A DNA stretch of 64,000 nucleotides from Massilia phosphatilytica (GTDB taxonomy: Bacteria > Pseudomonadota > Gammaproteobacteria > Burkholderiales > Burkholderiaceae_D). Location of the stretch: positions 1 to 64,000 of the forward strand of contig NZ_PUIP01000027.1 in NCBI RefSeq assembly GCF_002968015.1. Direction: 5' to 3'. Every line of letters begins with the position of its first letter. Position 1 is the first letter of the stretch. The notes beneath the pieces were generated by a model. It searched no databases and had not been told where the DNA came from. It saw only the letters and a list, made by a program, of their open reading frames with translations. Shown piece by piece: positions 37,381 through 45,777 of the stretch. The position numbers and the translations under genes were made by a program.

Positions 37381-38628
37381 TTAGAACACGAAGTCGAGCG
37401 CGACGGCGCCGACGGTCACCGGACCGTGGAAGCCCGGCTGCGGATTGATCAGCAGGCCGGCGGCCTTGCCCGGACGCACGCGGTCGACCTGCACCTTCAG
37501 GGCCACCGAAGAGTGGAAGTCCCAGCGCAGGCCGATCGTGTCGGTCTGCTGCTCGCCCTGGCTCACGCCGGTGTAGCGCAGGTTGGCGACGACGCCGTTC
37601 AACGCGGCCAGGGTCGGCGTGCACGCGGCCGGATAGCCGGCCGGGCAGGCTGCCGGCATGTGGTTGTCGACGTTGCCGTCGATCGTCAGTCTGGCGTGGC
37701 TGTAATACGGCAGGAACTTGCCGATGCGATAGCCGCCCATCGCGTACCACGACGTCGTGTCGTTGACGTAGCTGTCGGTCTTGCGCTTTGCGTATTCGCT
37801 TTGCACGACGATGTTGTTCCAGTCGAGCGTCGCGCCGAGGGACGTGAACGAGGCCTTCTTGTCGCGCACGTCGATGTCAGTCGCGAGCTGGGCCGCTTGC
37901 GGGAACTTGTAGCCGGCGGCGACCGTGTTCAGCGACTTGAGCAGCGTGGCCAGCGATGCCGAGTTGCTCAGCGTCAGGCGGCCGTCGACGCGGCCGAAGC
38001 GCACCGTCAGCGGGCCGTGCTCGGCCACGAGGTTCAGCGCCGTCAGGCGGCGGCCGTCCAGGGCCGGGCCGCCGGCGATGTCGACCTTGCTCTTGCCGAC
38101 CGCGAATTGTGCGGTGTACGTCGTGTCACCGTAGCTGTGCTGCCAGATGACGTCGGCGCCATCGACCGTGTTGAACAGCATCTGCGAATACACTTCCGCC
38201 GGCGGACGCAGCATCGTGTTGGCGTAGCCGACGTTGCGGTAGTCCGAGATCATGAATGCCGGCACGCCCATGCGGCCGACGCGGATCGCGACGTCATCCG
38301 ACACCTTCGCCTTGGCGAATGCCCATGCCAGCTCGGCGCCGAAGTCGTCCTGCGCATCCTTGCGCACGAGGCCCTGGCCCGTGACGGACAACCAGCTGTT
38401 GACGGCGTAGTCGGCCTGCACGCCGAAGTTCGAATCGACGCCGGTGGTGACATCCTTCCTGGCGCCGCTGGCCTGGTTCGGGCGGCCGAACTCGGCCTTG
38501 TCGGTGTTGGTCCAGGTGAGGGCACCGGTGCCGAAACCGCTGATGCGGACGGCGGAGGCGTCCTGCGCGAATGCGCAAGGCGCGACAAAAGACACGGCGA
38601 GCGCACTCGCGATGATGCGTTTTTTCAT
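37381..38628 (-). CDS. outer membrane porin-like protein
   Basis: The 415-residue product has a signal peptide (MKKRIIASALAVSFVAPCAFA), alternating beta-strand sequence throughout and a C-terminal strand ending in Phe (GAVALDFVF), the signal for outer membrane insertion. Opening strands AVRISGFGTGALTWTN and later GLRWDFHSSVALKVQVDRV are porin-like. Substrate unknown; OprO/OprP-type phosphate channels were considered but no clear signature is seen. Two cysteines near residue 325-335 (ACPAGYPAAC) may form an external loop disulphide. First gene of the porin/binding-protein/MCP set. Confidence 0.8.
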   Translation of the reverse strand: MKKRIIASALAVSFVAPCAFAQDASAVRISGFGTGALTWTNTDKAEFGRPNQASGARKDVTTGVDSNFGVQADYAVNSWLSVTGQGLVRKDAQDDFGAELAWAFAKAKVSDDVAIRVGRMGVPAFMISDYRNVGYANTMLRPPAEVYSQMLFNTVDGADVIWQHSYGDTTYTAQFAVGKSKVDIAGGPALDGRRLTALNLVAEHGPLTVRFGRVDGRLTLSNSASLATLLKSLNTVAAGYKFPQAAQLATDIDVRDKKASFTSLGATLDWNNIVVQSEYAKRKTDSYVNDTTSWYAMGGYRIGKFLPYYSHARLTIDGNVDNHMPAACPAGYPAACTPTLAALNGVVANLRYTGVSQGEQQTDTIGLRWDFHSSVALKVQVDRVRPGKAAGLLINPQPGFHGPVTVGAVALDFVF

Positions 38629-38726
38629 GGGAGTTACCTGCTGAAGACTGCGGATGGGTTCTTGTTATAGAAGCACTGTGACGGCGACGCTGGGGCCGTG
38701 TAACGAATCTGTCTTAAATTGTAGGG

Positions 38727-38746
38727 TTGCAGCAAAAATTGCAGCA
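38727..38746. repeat. direct repeat upstream of the porin gene
   Basis: TTGCAGCA at 38727-38734 and 38739-38746, separated by AAAA (12-bp period), about 100 bp before the porin start. Two closely spaced direct repeats of this size are typical binding sites of response regulators, but the sequence does not match the Pho box (CTGTCAT, 11-bp period). Confidence 0.4.
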
Positions 38747-38808
38747 AGGAAAAACTCGCGAATAGTCACTCTATTCAGTTGTGACCGCTATCTTTGTTGT
38801 GCAGATCC

Positions 38809-38824
38809 GACAGGGCGCCCTGTC
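38809..38824. terminator. 16-bp palindrome after the ClpP-like gene
   Basis: GACAGGGCGCCCTGTC at 38809-38824 is a perfect palindrome, 18 bp past the minus-strand stop of the ClpP-like gene. There is no T-run, so it could be a weak terminator hairpin or a dimeric protein site in the porin upstream region. Confidence 0.35.
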
Positions 38825-38841
38825 AGAATTGGATGATGTCC

Positions 38842-39399
38842 TTAATTCCACCAGTGCGTCGTCGTGCCCGCTTCCGGCAGGCGCGCCTGCCGTGCCGCGT
38901 GCACGATGCCGGCCTCCACCGCCTGCTCGGCCGTGTAGATGCGGGCGCTGCCCGTGAGGTAGGATCGGATGTCGTGGGCACCGGGTGCGCCGCGGGTGGC
39001 GTCTTCGTAGATGGCGGCGTAGCGCTCGGCGTCGAAGTCGAGGCAATCGCGCCATTCCGAGATGCGGGCGTGGTCCGCGGCGACGAGGTTGCCGAAGCCC
39101 CAGTGCAGCGGGTGGATGAGGAAGCGCGTGCCGGGACAGGCATAACGTTGCTTTCCGGCCAGGAAGATGGCGACGCCGACGGATTCCACGCTGCCCACGT
39201 TCCACGTCGTCAGCGGGAGCGGCAGCGATTTCAGGAAGTAGTACAGGGCGAAGCCGGCCGTCATGTTGCCGCCTTCGGTCGACATGTGCAGTTCGATCTC
39301 GGTCGCCCCGCTTTGCAGTGCCTGCAGGCACAAGTTGCGCACGGTACAGGCGGAGTTTGCGTTGATCGGTCCGATGAAATGTACGATGTGCAAAGCCAT
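38842..39399 (-). CDS. ClpP-like serine protease
   Basis: The 185-residue product belongs to the ClpP/crotonase-fold protease group. It has the EGGNMTAGFALYYFL strand-helix, the catalytic Ser in GSVESVGVAIFLAG, and the catalytic His in FLIHPLHWG; a late Asp/Glu is less clear. It is shorter and more divergent than housekeeping ClpP (which is normally followed by clpX), and no Clp ATPase is adjacent. The start MALHIVHFIGPINANSA at 39399 follows GGAGGCGTC. It is divergent from xdhA with a 172-bp gap. Role unknown. Confidence 0.78.
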   Translation of the reverse strand: MALHIVHFIGPINANSACTVRNLCLQALQSGATEIELHMSTEGGNMTAGFALYYFLKSLPLPLTTWNVGSVESVGVAIFLAGKQRYACPGTRFLIHPLHWGFGNLVAADHARISEWRDCLDFDAERYAAIYEDATRGAPGAHDIRSYLTGSARIYTAEQAVEAGIVHAARQARLPEAGTTTHWWN

Positions 39400-39460
39400 G
39401 ACGCCTCCATATGACGGCTCAAGCATAGCAAGATTCGCAAGCGCCTGCTCTTGTATTGGA

Positions 39461-39473
39461 AATATCTGATATT
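39461..39473. promoter_or_regulatory. inverted repeat between ClpP-like gene and xdhA
   Basis: AATATC-T-GATATT at 39461-39473 in an AT-rich patch, followed by related GAATAT/ATATCC elements up to about 39500. It lies about 100 bp before xdhA and 62 bp before the ClpP-like start, so it could control either. Candidate operator. Confidence 0.4.
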
Positions 39474-39568
39474 CAAAATCCGTATCCGAATATATCCCGC
39501 CGTACCCCCGGTGCTACTCTTGCATCCAGTTAGTCATTATTTTCACAAGCTGTTTCCAATCCGAGGCG

Positions 39569-41044
39569 ATGATGTCCACACCGATCCGATTTTTCTACCG
39601 CGGCGCCGTCCACGAAGTGAACGATGTCGCGCCGACGCAGACTATCCTGCAGCACCTGCGCGAGGACCTGCACTGCACCGGCACCAAGGAAGGCTGCGCC
39701 GAGGGCGACTGCGGTGCCTGCACCGTCGTCGTCGGATCGCTGGAGAACGGCGAACTGCAGATGCGGGCCGTGAATTCCTGCATCCAGTTCACGCCCACGC
39801 TGGACGGCAAGGCCTTGTTCACCGTCGAAGACCTGGCGCAGAACGATGGCAACCTGCACCCCGTGCAGCAGGCCCTCGTCGAATGCCACGGTTCGCAATG
39901 CGGCTTCTGCACGCCGGGCTTTGCCATGTCGCTGTGGGGCATGTATCTGAAGCAGGAAGGCCGCGAGCCGAGCCGCTGCGAGATCGACGATGCGCTGTCG
40001 GGCAATTTGTGCCGCTGCACGGGCTACCGCCCCATCATCGACGCCGCCAAGCGCATGGTGACCTTGCCGCGCGTGGATTTCGACCGCGCCGCCGTCGCCG
40101 CGCAGCTGCAGGCGCTGCAGCGCGACGCGGGCGCCACCTACGAATACGACGGCCAGACGTTCCACGCGCCACGCACGCTGGACGAACTGGTCGCCGTGCG
40201 CGCCGCGCATCCGAAGGCGACGATCCTCGCCGGCTCGACCGACGTCGGCTTGTGGGTGACGAAGCAGATGCGCGAACTCACGGACGTCATCTACCTGGGC
40301 CACGTGGCCGAACTGAAGACCGTGCGCGAGCAGGATGGCTTTGTCGAGATCGGCGCCGGCATCTCCCTCGAGGATGCCTATGCCGCCATCTGCAAGCACT
40401 ACGAAGCGGAGTTGGGCGAGCTGTGGCAGCGTTTCGCGTCGCTCCCGATCCGCAACGCGGGCACCCTGGGCGGCAACGTGGCGAACGGCTCGCCGATCGG
40501 CGACTCGATGCCGTGGCTGATCGCCATCGGCAGCGAACTGGTGCTGCGCGGCCCGGACGGTGAGCGCACCATGCCGCTCGAAAGCTTCTATCTCGGCTAC
40601 CAGGTCAAGGACTGGCGCGACGGCGAATTCGTGCAAGCCGTGCGCGTGCCGCTGCCGCGCAAGAACGTTGCGTTCCGCACGTATAAACTGGCCAAGCGCT
40701 TCGACCAGGACATCTCGGCCGTGTGCGCCGCCTTCGCGTTCACGCTGGAAGACGGCATCGTGGTCGAGGCCCGCATCGCCTACGGCGGCATGGCCGCGAC
40801 GCCCAAGCGCGCCGCGCAGGCCGAAGCTGTCCTGAACGGTCGCGCGTGGGACGAAGCCGCGGTGACGGCAGCCATGGCCGCGCTGGCGCAAGACTACGCA
40901 CCGCTGTCCGACATGCGCGCATCGAGCGCCTACCGCATGAAGACGGCGCAGAACCTGCTGCGCCGCTACTGGCTCGAAACGCGCAAGGACAACCCCCTGC
41001 CGCCAAGTGCGGTCAATCCGTTCGCGCAGACCGCACTGGCTTGA
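39569..41044 (+). CDS. xdhA: xanthine dehydrogenase small subunit (2Fe-2S and FAD)
   Basis: Oxidises hypoxanthine to xanthine and xanthine to urate together with XdhB. The 491-residue product has the plant-type 2Fe-2S domain ([19 protein letters not shown], about residues 36-54), the second 2Fe-2S domain (CGFCTPGF near 111 and CRCTGYRPI near 148), then the FAD domain from about residue 180 ([37 protein letters not shown]) and a C-terminal CO-dehydrogenase flavoprotein-type domain. The start is ATG ATG at 39569/39572 after CCGAGGCG. xdhB follows after 11 bp. First gene of the purine operon. Confidence 0.95.
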   Translation: MMSTPIRFFYRGAVHEVNDVAPTQTILQHLREDLHCTGTKEGCAEGDCGACTVVVGSLENGELQMRAVNSCIQFTPTLDGKALFTVEDLAQNDGNLHPVQQALVECHGSQCGFCTPGFAMSLWGMYLKQEGREPSRCEIDDALSGNLCRCTGYRPIIDAAKRMVTLPRVDFDRAAVAAQLQALQRDAGATYEYDGQTFHAPRTLDELVAVRAAHPKATILAGSTDVGLWVTKQMRELTDVIYLGHVAELKTVREQDGFVEIGAGISLEDAYAAICKHYEAELGELWQRFASLPIRNAGTLGGNVANGSPIGDSMPWLIAIGSELVLRGPDGERTMPLESFYLGYQVKDWRDGEFVQAVRVPLPRKNVAFRTYKLAKRFDQDISAVCAAFAFTLEDGIVVEARIAYGGMAATPKRAAQAEAVLNGRAWDEAAVTAAMAALAQDYAPLSDMRASSAYRMKTAQNLLRRYWLETRKDNPLPPSAVNPFAQTALA

Positions 41045-41055
41045 GGAGACACACC

Positions 41056-43401
41056 ATGAACGACGCAGGATCCCCCGCACTGACCAAGGCCGAATGGAAG
41101 CAGGTCGGCCTCGGCAAGACCCATGAATCGGCCCGGCTGCATGTGCTGGGCCAGGCCGACTACACCGACGACATCGCCGAAGTGCGCGGCACCTTGCACG
41201 CGGCGCTCGGCCTGTCGGGCAAGGCCCATGCACGCATCCTCGACATCGACTTCACGGACGTCCTGGCCAGCCGCGGCGTGCGCGCCGTGCTGACCGCGCA
41301 GGACATCCCCGGCACCAACGATTGCGGCCCGATCATCCACGACGACCCGATCCTCGCGGACGGCCTCGTGCAATACATCGGCCAGCCGATCTTCGTGGTC
41401 GTCGCCGACAGCCACGATCTCGCCCGCCGCGCCGCGAAGAAGGCCAAGGTCAGCTATGAAGAGCTGCCCGCGATCCTGACACCGCAGGCCGCGCGCGCCG
41501 CCGGGTCGTACGTGCTGCCGCCGATGCGCCTGACGCGCGGCGACGCCGAAACCGCGTTCGAACGCGCCCCGCTGCGCGTGAAGGGCGAGCTGTACGTGGG
41601 TGGCCAGGAACAGTTTTATTTGGAAGGCCAGATTTCGTACGCCATCCCGCAGGAAAACGACGGCATGCTCGTGCTGTGTTCCACGCAGCACCCGAGCGAG
41701 ATGCAGCACGTCGTGGCGCATGCGCTGGGCCTGCACTCGCACAACATCGTCGTCGAGTGCCGCCGCATGGGCGGAGGCTTCGGCGGCAAGGAATCGCAGT
41801 CGGCGCTGTGGGCCGCCGCGGCCTCCATCGCGGCGAAACGCCTGGGCCGCGCGGTGAAACTGCGCGCGGACCGCGACGACGACATGATGGTGACCGGCAA
41901 GCGCCACTGCTTCCACTACCTGTACGAAGTGGGCTACGACGATGCCGGCCGCATCCTCGCGGCGAAGGTCGACATGGTGAGCCGCGCCGGCTACTCGGCC
42001 GACCTGTCCGGCCCTGTCGCGACGCGTGCCATCTGCCACTTCGACAACACGTACTATTTGTCCGATTGCGACATCCGCGCCGCGGCCGGCAAGACGAACA
42101 CGCAGTCGAACACGGCATTCCGCGGCTTCGGCGGTCCGCAGGGCGCCATCGCGATCGAGTACATCATCGACGAGATCGCGCGGAATCTCGGCAAGGACTC
42201 GCTCGACATCCGCAAGCTGAATTTCTACGACAAGATCGACCGCAACGTCACGCCGTACGGCCAGCCCGTCGTGGACAACGTGATCCACGAACTGGTGGGC
42301 GAGCTGGAACAGACGAGCGAATACCGCACGCGCCGCCAGGCGATCCAGGAGTACAACGCGACGAGCCCCGTGCTGAAGAAGGGTCTCGCGCTGACGCCCG
42401 TGAAATTCGGCATCGCGTTCAACGTCACGCACCTGAACCAGGCCGGCGCCCTCGTGCACGTGTATGTGGACGGCTCCATCCTCGTCAACCACGGCGGCAC
42501 GGAGATGGGGCAGGGCGTCAACACCAAGGTGATGCAGGTCGTCGCGCACGAACTGGGCGTCGACCTGACCCGCGTGCGCATCGCCGCGACCAACACGAGC
42601 AAGGTCGCCAACACGTCGGCGACGGCGGCATCGACGGGCGCCGACCTGAACGGCAAGGCCGCGCAGGATGCGGCGCGCCAGATCCGCGAACGTCTCGCCG
42701 CCTTCGCTGCGAAGCAGTACGGCGGTGCCGTGGAAGATGTGCGCTTCGTCGCGGACACCGTGTTCGCGAACGGCCACGAGGTCCCGTTCGGCGAACTGGT
42801 GGCGAAAGCCTACCTGTCGCGCGTGCAGCTGTGGTCGGACGGCTTCTATGCGACGCCGAACCTGCACTGGGATCCGAAGACGATGACGGGCAACCCGTTC
42901 TTCTACTTCGCGTATGGCGCGGCGGTGGCGGAAGTCGTCATCGACACGCTGACGGGCGAATGGAAGCTGCTGCGCGCCGACGCGCTGTACGACGCCGGCA
43001 ATTCGCTGAACCCCGCCATCGACATCGGCCAGGTCGAAGGCGCCTTCATCCAAGGCATGGGTTGGCTGACGACGGAAGAACTGTGGTGGAACGCGCAGGG
43101 CAAGTTGATGACGCATGCGCCGTCCACGTACAAGATCCCGGGGGTGTCGGATTGCCCGGACGCGTTCACGGTGAAGCTCTTCAACAACCGCAACGTGGCC
43201 GATTCGATCCACCGCTCGAAGGCCGTCGGCGAACCGCCGCTGCTGCTGCCGTTCTCCGTGTTCCTCGCGATCCGCGACGCCATCTCGGCCGTCGGCGACC
43301 ACAAGGTGAACCCGCCGCTGCGCGCGCCGGCGACGAGCGAGGCGATTCTCGACGCCGTGTCCTTCGTTGAACAGGCCGTACAGGAATCGAAGGCAGCCTG
43401 A
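41056..43401 (+). CDS. xdhB: xanthine dehydrogenase large subunit (molybdopterin)
   Basis: Carries the molybdenum active site of xanthine dehydrogenase. The 781-residue product has the MoCo-binding signatures MGGGFGGKESQ (about residue 236), AFRGFGGPQG (about 354), GGTEMGQGV (about 480), and the late active-site Glu region GEPPLLLPFSVFLAIRDA (about 725). It starts at ATG 41056 after GAGGAGACACACC. The stop is 1 bp before the xdhC start. XdhA, XdhB and XdhC are all present, so the enzyme should be complete. Confidence 0.96.
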   Translation: MNDAGSPALTKAEWKQVGLGKTHESARLHVLGQADYTDDIAEVRGTLHAALGLSGKAHARILDIDFTDVLASRGVRAVLTAQDIPGTNDCGPIIHDDPILADGLVQYIGQPIFVVVADSHDLARRAAKKAKVSYEELPAILTPQAARAAGSYVLPPMRLTRGDAETAFERAPLRVKGELYVGGQEQFYLEGQISYAIPQENDGMLVLCSTQHPSEMQHVVAHALGLHSHNIVVECRRMGGGFGGKESQSALWAAAASIAAKRLGRAVKLRADRDDDMMVTGKRHCFHYLYEVGYDDAGRILAAKVDMVSRAGYSADLSGPVATRAICHFDNTYYLSDCDIRAAAGKTNTQSNTAFRGFGGPQGAIAIEYIIDEIARNLGKDSLDIRKLNFYDKIDRNVTPYGQPVVDNVIHELVGELEQTSEYRTRRQAIQEYNATSPVLKKGLALTPVKFGIAFNVTHLNQAGALVHVYVDGSILVNHGGTEMGQGVNTKVMQVVAHELGVDLTRVRIAATNTSKVANTSATAASTGADLNGKAAQDAARQIRERLAAFAAKQYGGAVEDVRFVADTVFANGHEVPFGELVAKAYLSRVQLWSDGFYATPNLHWDPKTMTGNPFFYFAYGAAVAEVVIDTLTGEWKLLRADALYDAGNSLNPAIDIGQVEGAFIQGMGWLTTEELWWNAQGKLMTHAPSTYKIPGVSDCPDAFTVKLFNNRNVADSIHRSKAVGEPPLLLPFSVFLAIRDAISAVGDHKVNPPLRAPATSEAILDAVSFVEQAVQESKAA

Positions 43402-43402
43402 C

Positions 43403-44413
43403 ATGGACGACTGGCTCATCCCCACCGCGCAACCGGCCGTGCTGATCACGGTCGCGAAGGTCGACGGTTCCGTCCCCCGCGAACCGGGCGCGCGCATGCT
43501 GGTCGATGCCGGCGCGCAGTGGGGCACCGTCGGCGGTGGCCACCTGGAGCTGCGCGGCATCGAGACGGCACGCGCCATGCTGGCGGCAGGGGAGGCGCGC
43601 CGCATCGAACGCTTCCCGCTCGGCCCGAGCCTGGGCCAGTGCTGCGGCGGCGTCGTGCACCTCGCGTTCGAGCTGGTCGACCGCGACCAGTGCGCGCAAC
43701 TGGCCGCGCGCCGCCACGAAGACTGCTGGCGCGTCGTCGCGCTGGATGGAGAACCCGACCTCGCGCTCGTCGACGCGCTGGGCCACAACATCCAGCGCAA
43801 GGGCGGTCGCTACCCGGATTTCGAACGGCGCGGCGGCACCCGCGTGCTGCTCGATGAAGCGGGGCGGCGTTGGCTCGTCGACCACGTCCCGGCGCCGCGC
43901 GCGCACGTGATGCTGTTCGGCGCCGGCCACGTGGGCGCCGCCATCGTGCGCCTGCTGGCCGACCTGCCGTGCAAGGTGACGTGGGTGGACGAACGGGAAG
44001 ACATGTTCCCGGCCGCCGTCGCGCCCAACGTCGTCGTGGAAGCGACCGACCTGCCGGAAGCCCTCGTGCGCACGGCGGCCCCCGGCACGAGCTTCCTCGT
44101 CATGACGCACAATCACGCGCTGGACCAGCGCCTGACCGAAGCGATCCTCAGGCGGCCCGCGCACCAGGACTGGTTCGGCCTGATCGGATCGGAAACCAAA
44201 CGCAGGCAGTTCGAGCACCGCCTGCGCGACCGCGGCATTTCCCGCGCGCGCCTGGACGACATGGTGTGCCCGATCGGCGTCCCCGGCATCAAGGGCAAGG
44301 AGCCCGCCGTGATCGCCGTCGCCGTCGTCGCGCAACTGCTGATGGTCTGGGAGGCGGCGGCCATCGCCGTGACTTCCACGGCCGCAACCGAAGTCCCACT
44401 GGAACAAGACTGA
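43403..44413 (+). CDS. xdhC: xanthine dehydrogenase accessory protein
   Basis: Cytoplasmic chaperone that binds and sulfurates the molybdenum cofactor before insertion into XdhB. The 336-residue product has the N-terminal XdhC/CoxI domain (VDGSVPREPGARMLVDAG at about 23-40; GTVGGGHLELRGIE) with a CCGG metal-like pair (LGQCCGGVVHLAFE) and a C-terminal Rossmann domain (HVMLFGAGHVGAAIVRLL at about 169). The start at 43403 lies 1 bp after the xdhB stop; guaD begins 1 bp after its own stop. Family identity is clear; the chaperone role is from R. capsulatus XdhC. Confidence 0.93.
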   Translation: MDDWLIPTAQPAVLITVAKVDGSVPREPGARMLVDAGAQWGTVGGGHLELRGIETARAMLAAGEARRIERFPLGPSLGQCCGGVVHLAFELVDRDQCAQLAARRHEDCWRVVALDGEPDLALVDALGHNIQRKGGRYPDFERRGGTRVLLDEAGRRWLVDHVPAPRAHVMLFGAGHVGAAIVRLLADLPCKVTWVDEREDMFPAAVAPNVVVEATDLPEALVRTAAPGTSFLVMTHNHALDQRLTEAILRRPAHQDWFGLIGSETKRRQFEHRLRDRGISRARLDDMVCPIGVPGIKGKEPAVIAVAVVAQLLMVWEAAAIAVTSTAATEVPLEQD

Positions 44414-44414
44414 G

Positions 44415-45722
44415 ATGTCCAACGATACCCGTACCGTGCAGGCCTACCGAGCGAGCCTGCTGCACTTCCACGCCGATCCGGCCTTCGCCGAGAACGCCCA
44501 CGCCTGGCACCAGGATGGCCTGCTCGTCGTCGAGAACGGCCGCGTGCTCGCCGCCGGCGACTACGACAAGCTGATTTCGACGCTGCCGCAAGGGACCGAC
44601 GTCGTCGACTACCGCGGCAAGATCATCACGCCCGGCTTCATCGACACGCACCTGCACTTCCCGCAGACCGACATGATCGGCTCGCCCGCGCCGGACCTGC
44701 TGCCGTGGCTGGAGAACTACACGTTCCCGACCGAGCGCCAGTTCTCCGATCCCGTGCACGCCCGCACCGTCGCGGAATTCTTCCTCGACGAGCTGCTGCG
44801 CAACGGCACGACGACGGCGCTCGTCTACTGCACGGTGCACAAGGAATCCGTCGACGCGTTCTTCGAGGCGAGCGCCGCGCGCAACCTGCGCATGGCCGGC
44901 GGCAAGGTGCTGATGGACCGGAACTGCCCGGACTTCCTGCAAGACACGGCCGACCTGCGCGACAGCGAGGATCTCATCAAGCGCTGGCACGACAACGGCC
45001 GCGCCATGTACGCGATCACGCCGCGCTTCGCGCCGACGTCGACCCCGGCCCAGCTGGGCGCGGCGGGCGAACTGGCGCGCGCGTTCCCGACCACGTACAT
45101 CCAGACGCACGTGTCGGAAAGCCGCGACGAATGCGCGTGGGTGAAAAGCCTGTACCCGGACAACCGCAGCTACCTGCAGGTGTACGAGCACCATGGCCTG
45201 ATGCGCCCGCGCGCCATGTTCGGCCACTGCATCTGGCTGGACGACGTCGACTTCGCGCTGATGGCCGACACGGGTGCCGCGATCTCGCACTGCCCGACGT
45301 CGAACCTGTTCCTCGGCAGCGGCCTGTTCGACGTGGCCAAGGCGGACAGCGTGCGTGCCCACGTGTCGCTGGGGACGGACGTCGGCGCGGGCACGTCGTT
45401 CTCGATGTTGCAAACAATGAATGAAGCGTATAAAGTTGCGCGGTTAAAAGGCAGCTATCTCCCGGCCCTGCGCATGTTCTATCTCGCCACGCTGGGCGCC
45501 GCGCGCAGCATGCAGCTCGAAGGGACGATCGGCAATTTTGCCGCCGGCACCGAGGCGGACTTCGTCGTCCTCGACCCGAAGGCGACGCCGCTGCTGGCGC
45601 GCCGCACGGCGAACGGCGACTCGCTCGAGGAAACCCTGTTCGCGCTGGCGCTGCTGGGCGACGACCGCGCGATCCGTGCCACGTATGCGGCCGGCAAGCG
45701 GGTGCACGAGCGGGGGCGCTGA
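44415..45722 (+). CDS. guaD: guanine deaminase
   Basis: Zinc-dependent amidohydrolase converting guanine to xanthine, feeding XdhAB. The 435-residue product has the metal-binding PGFIDTHLHFPQTDMIG (about residues 73-89), the catalytic VSESRDECAW near 236, MFGHCIWLDDVD near 270 and the late Asp in SLGTDVGAGTSFSM near 320. The length matches bacterial GuaD (about 435-440). It starts 1 bp after the xdhC stop, so the four genes xdhABC-guaD form a single operon. Cytoplasmic; no signal peptide. Confidence 0.95.
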   Translation: MSNDTRTVQAYRASLLHFHADPAFAENAHAWHQDGLLVVENGRVLAAGDYDKLISTLPQGTDVVDYRGKIITPGFIDTHLHFPQTDMIGSPAPDLLPWLENYTFPTERQFSDPVHARTVAEFFLDELLRNGTTTALVYCTVHKESVDAFFEASAARNLRMAGGKVLMDRNCPDFLQDTADLRDSEDLIKRWHDNGRAMYAITPRFAPTSTPAQLGAAGELARAFPTTYIQTHVSESRDECAWVKSLYPDNRSYLQVYEHHGLMRPRAMFGHCIWLDDVDFALMADTGAAISHCPTSNLFLGSGLFDVAKADSVRAHVSLGTDVGAGTSFSMLQTMNEAYKVARLKGSYLPALRMFYLATLGAARSMQLEGTIGNFAAGTEADFVVLDPKATPLLARRTANGDSLEETLFALALLGDDRAIRATYAAGKRVHERGR

Positions 45723-45777
45723 TCCGCGGGAACCCGGTCCCGGCTGCCTGAACGAATCTTTCACAGCCGAGACGACA

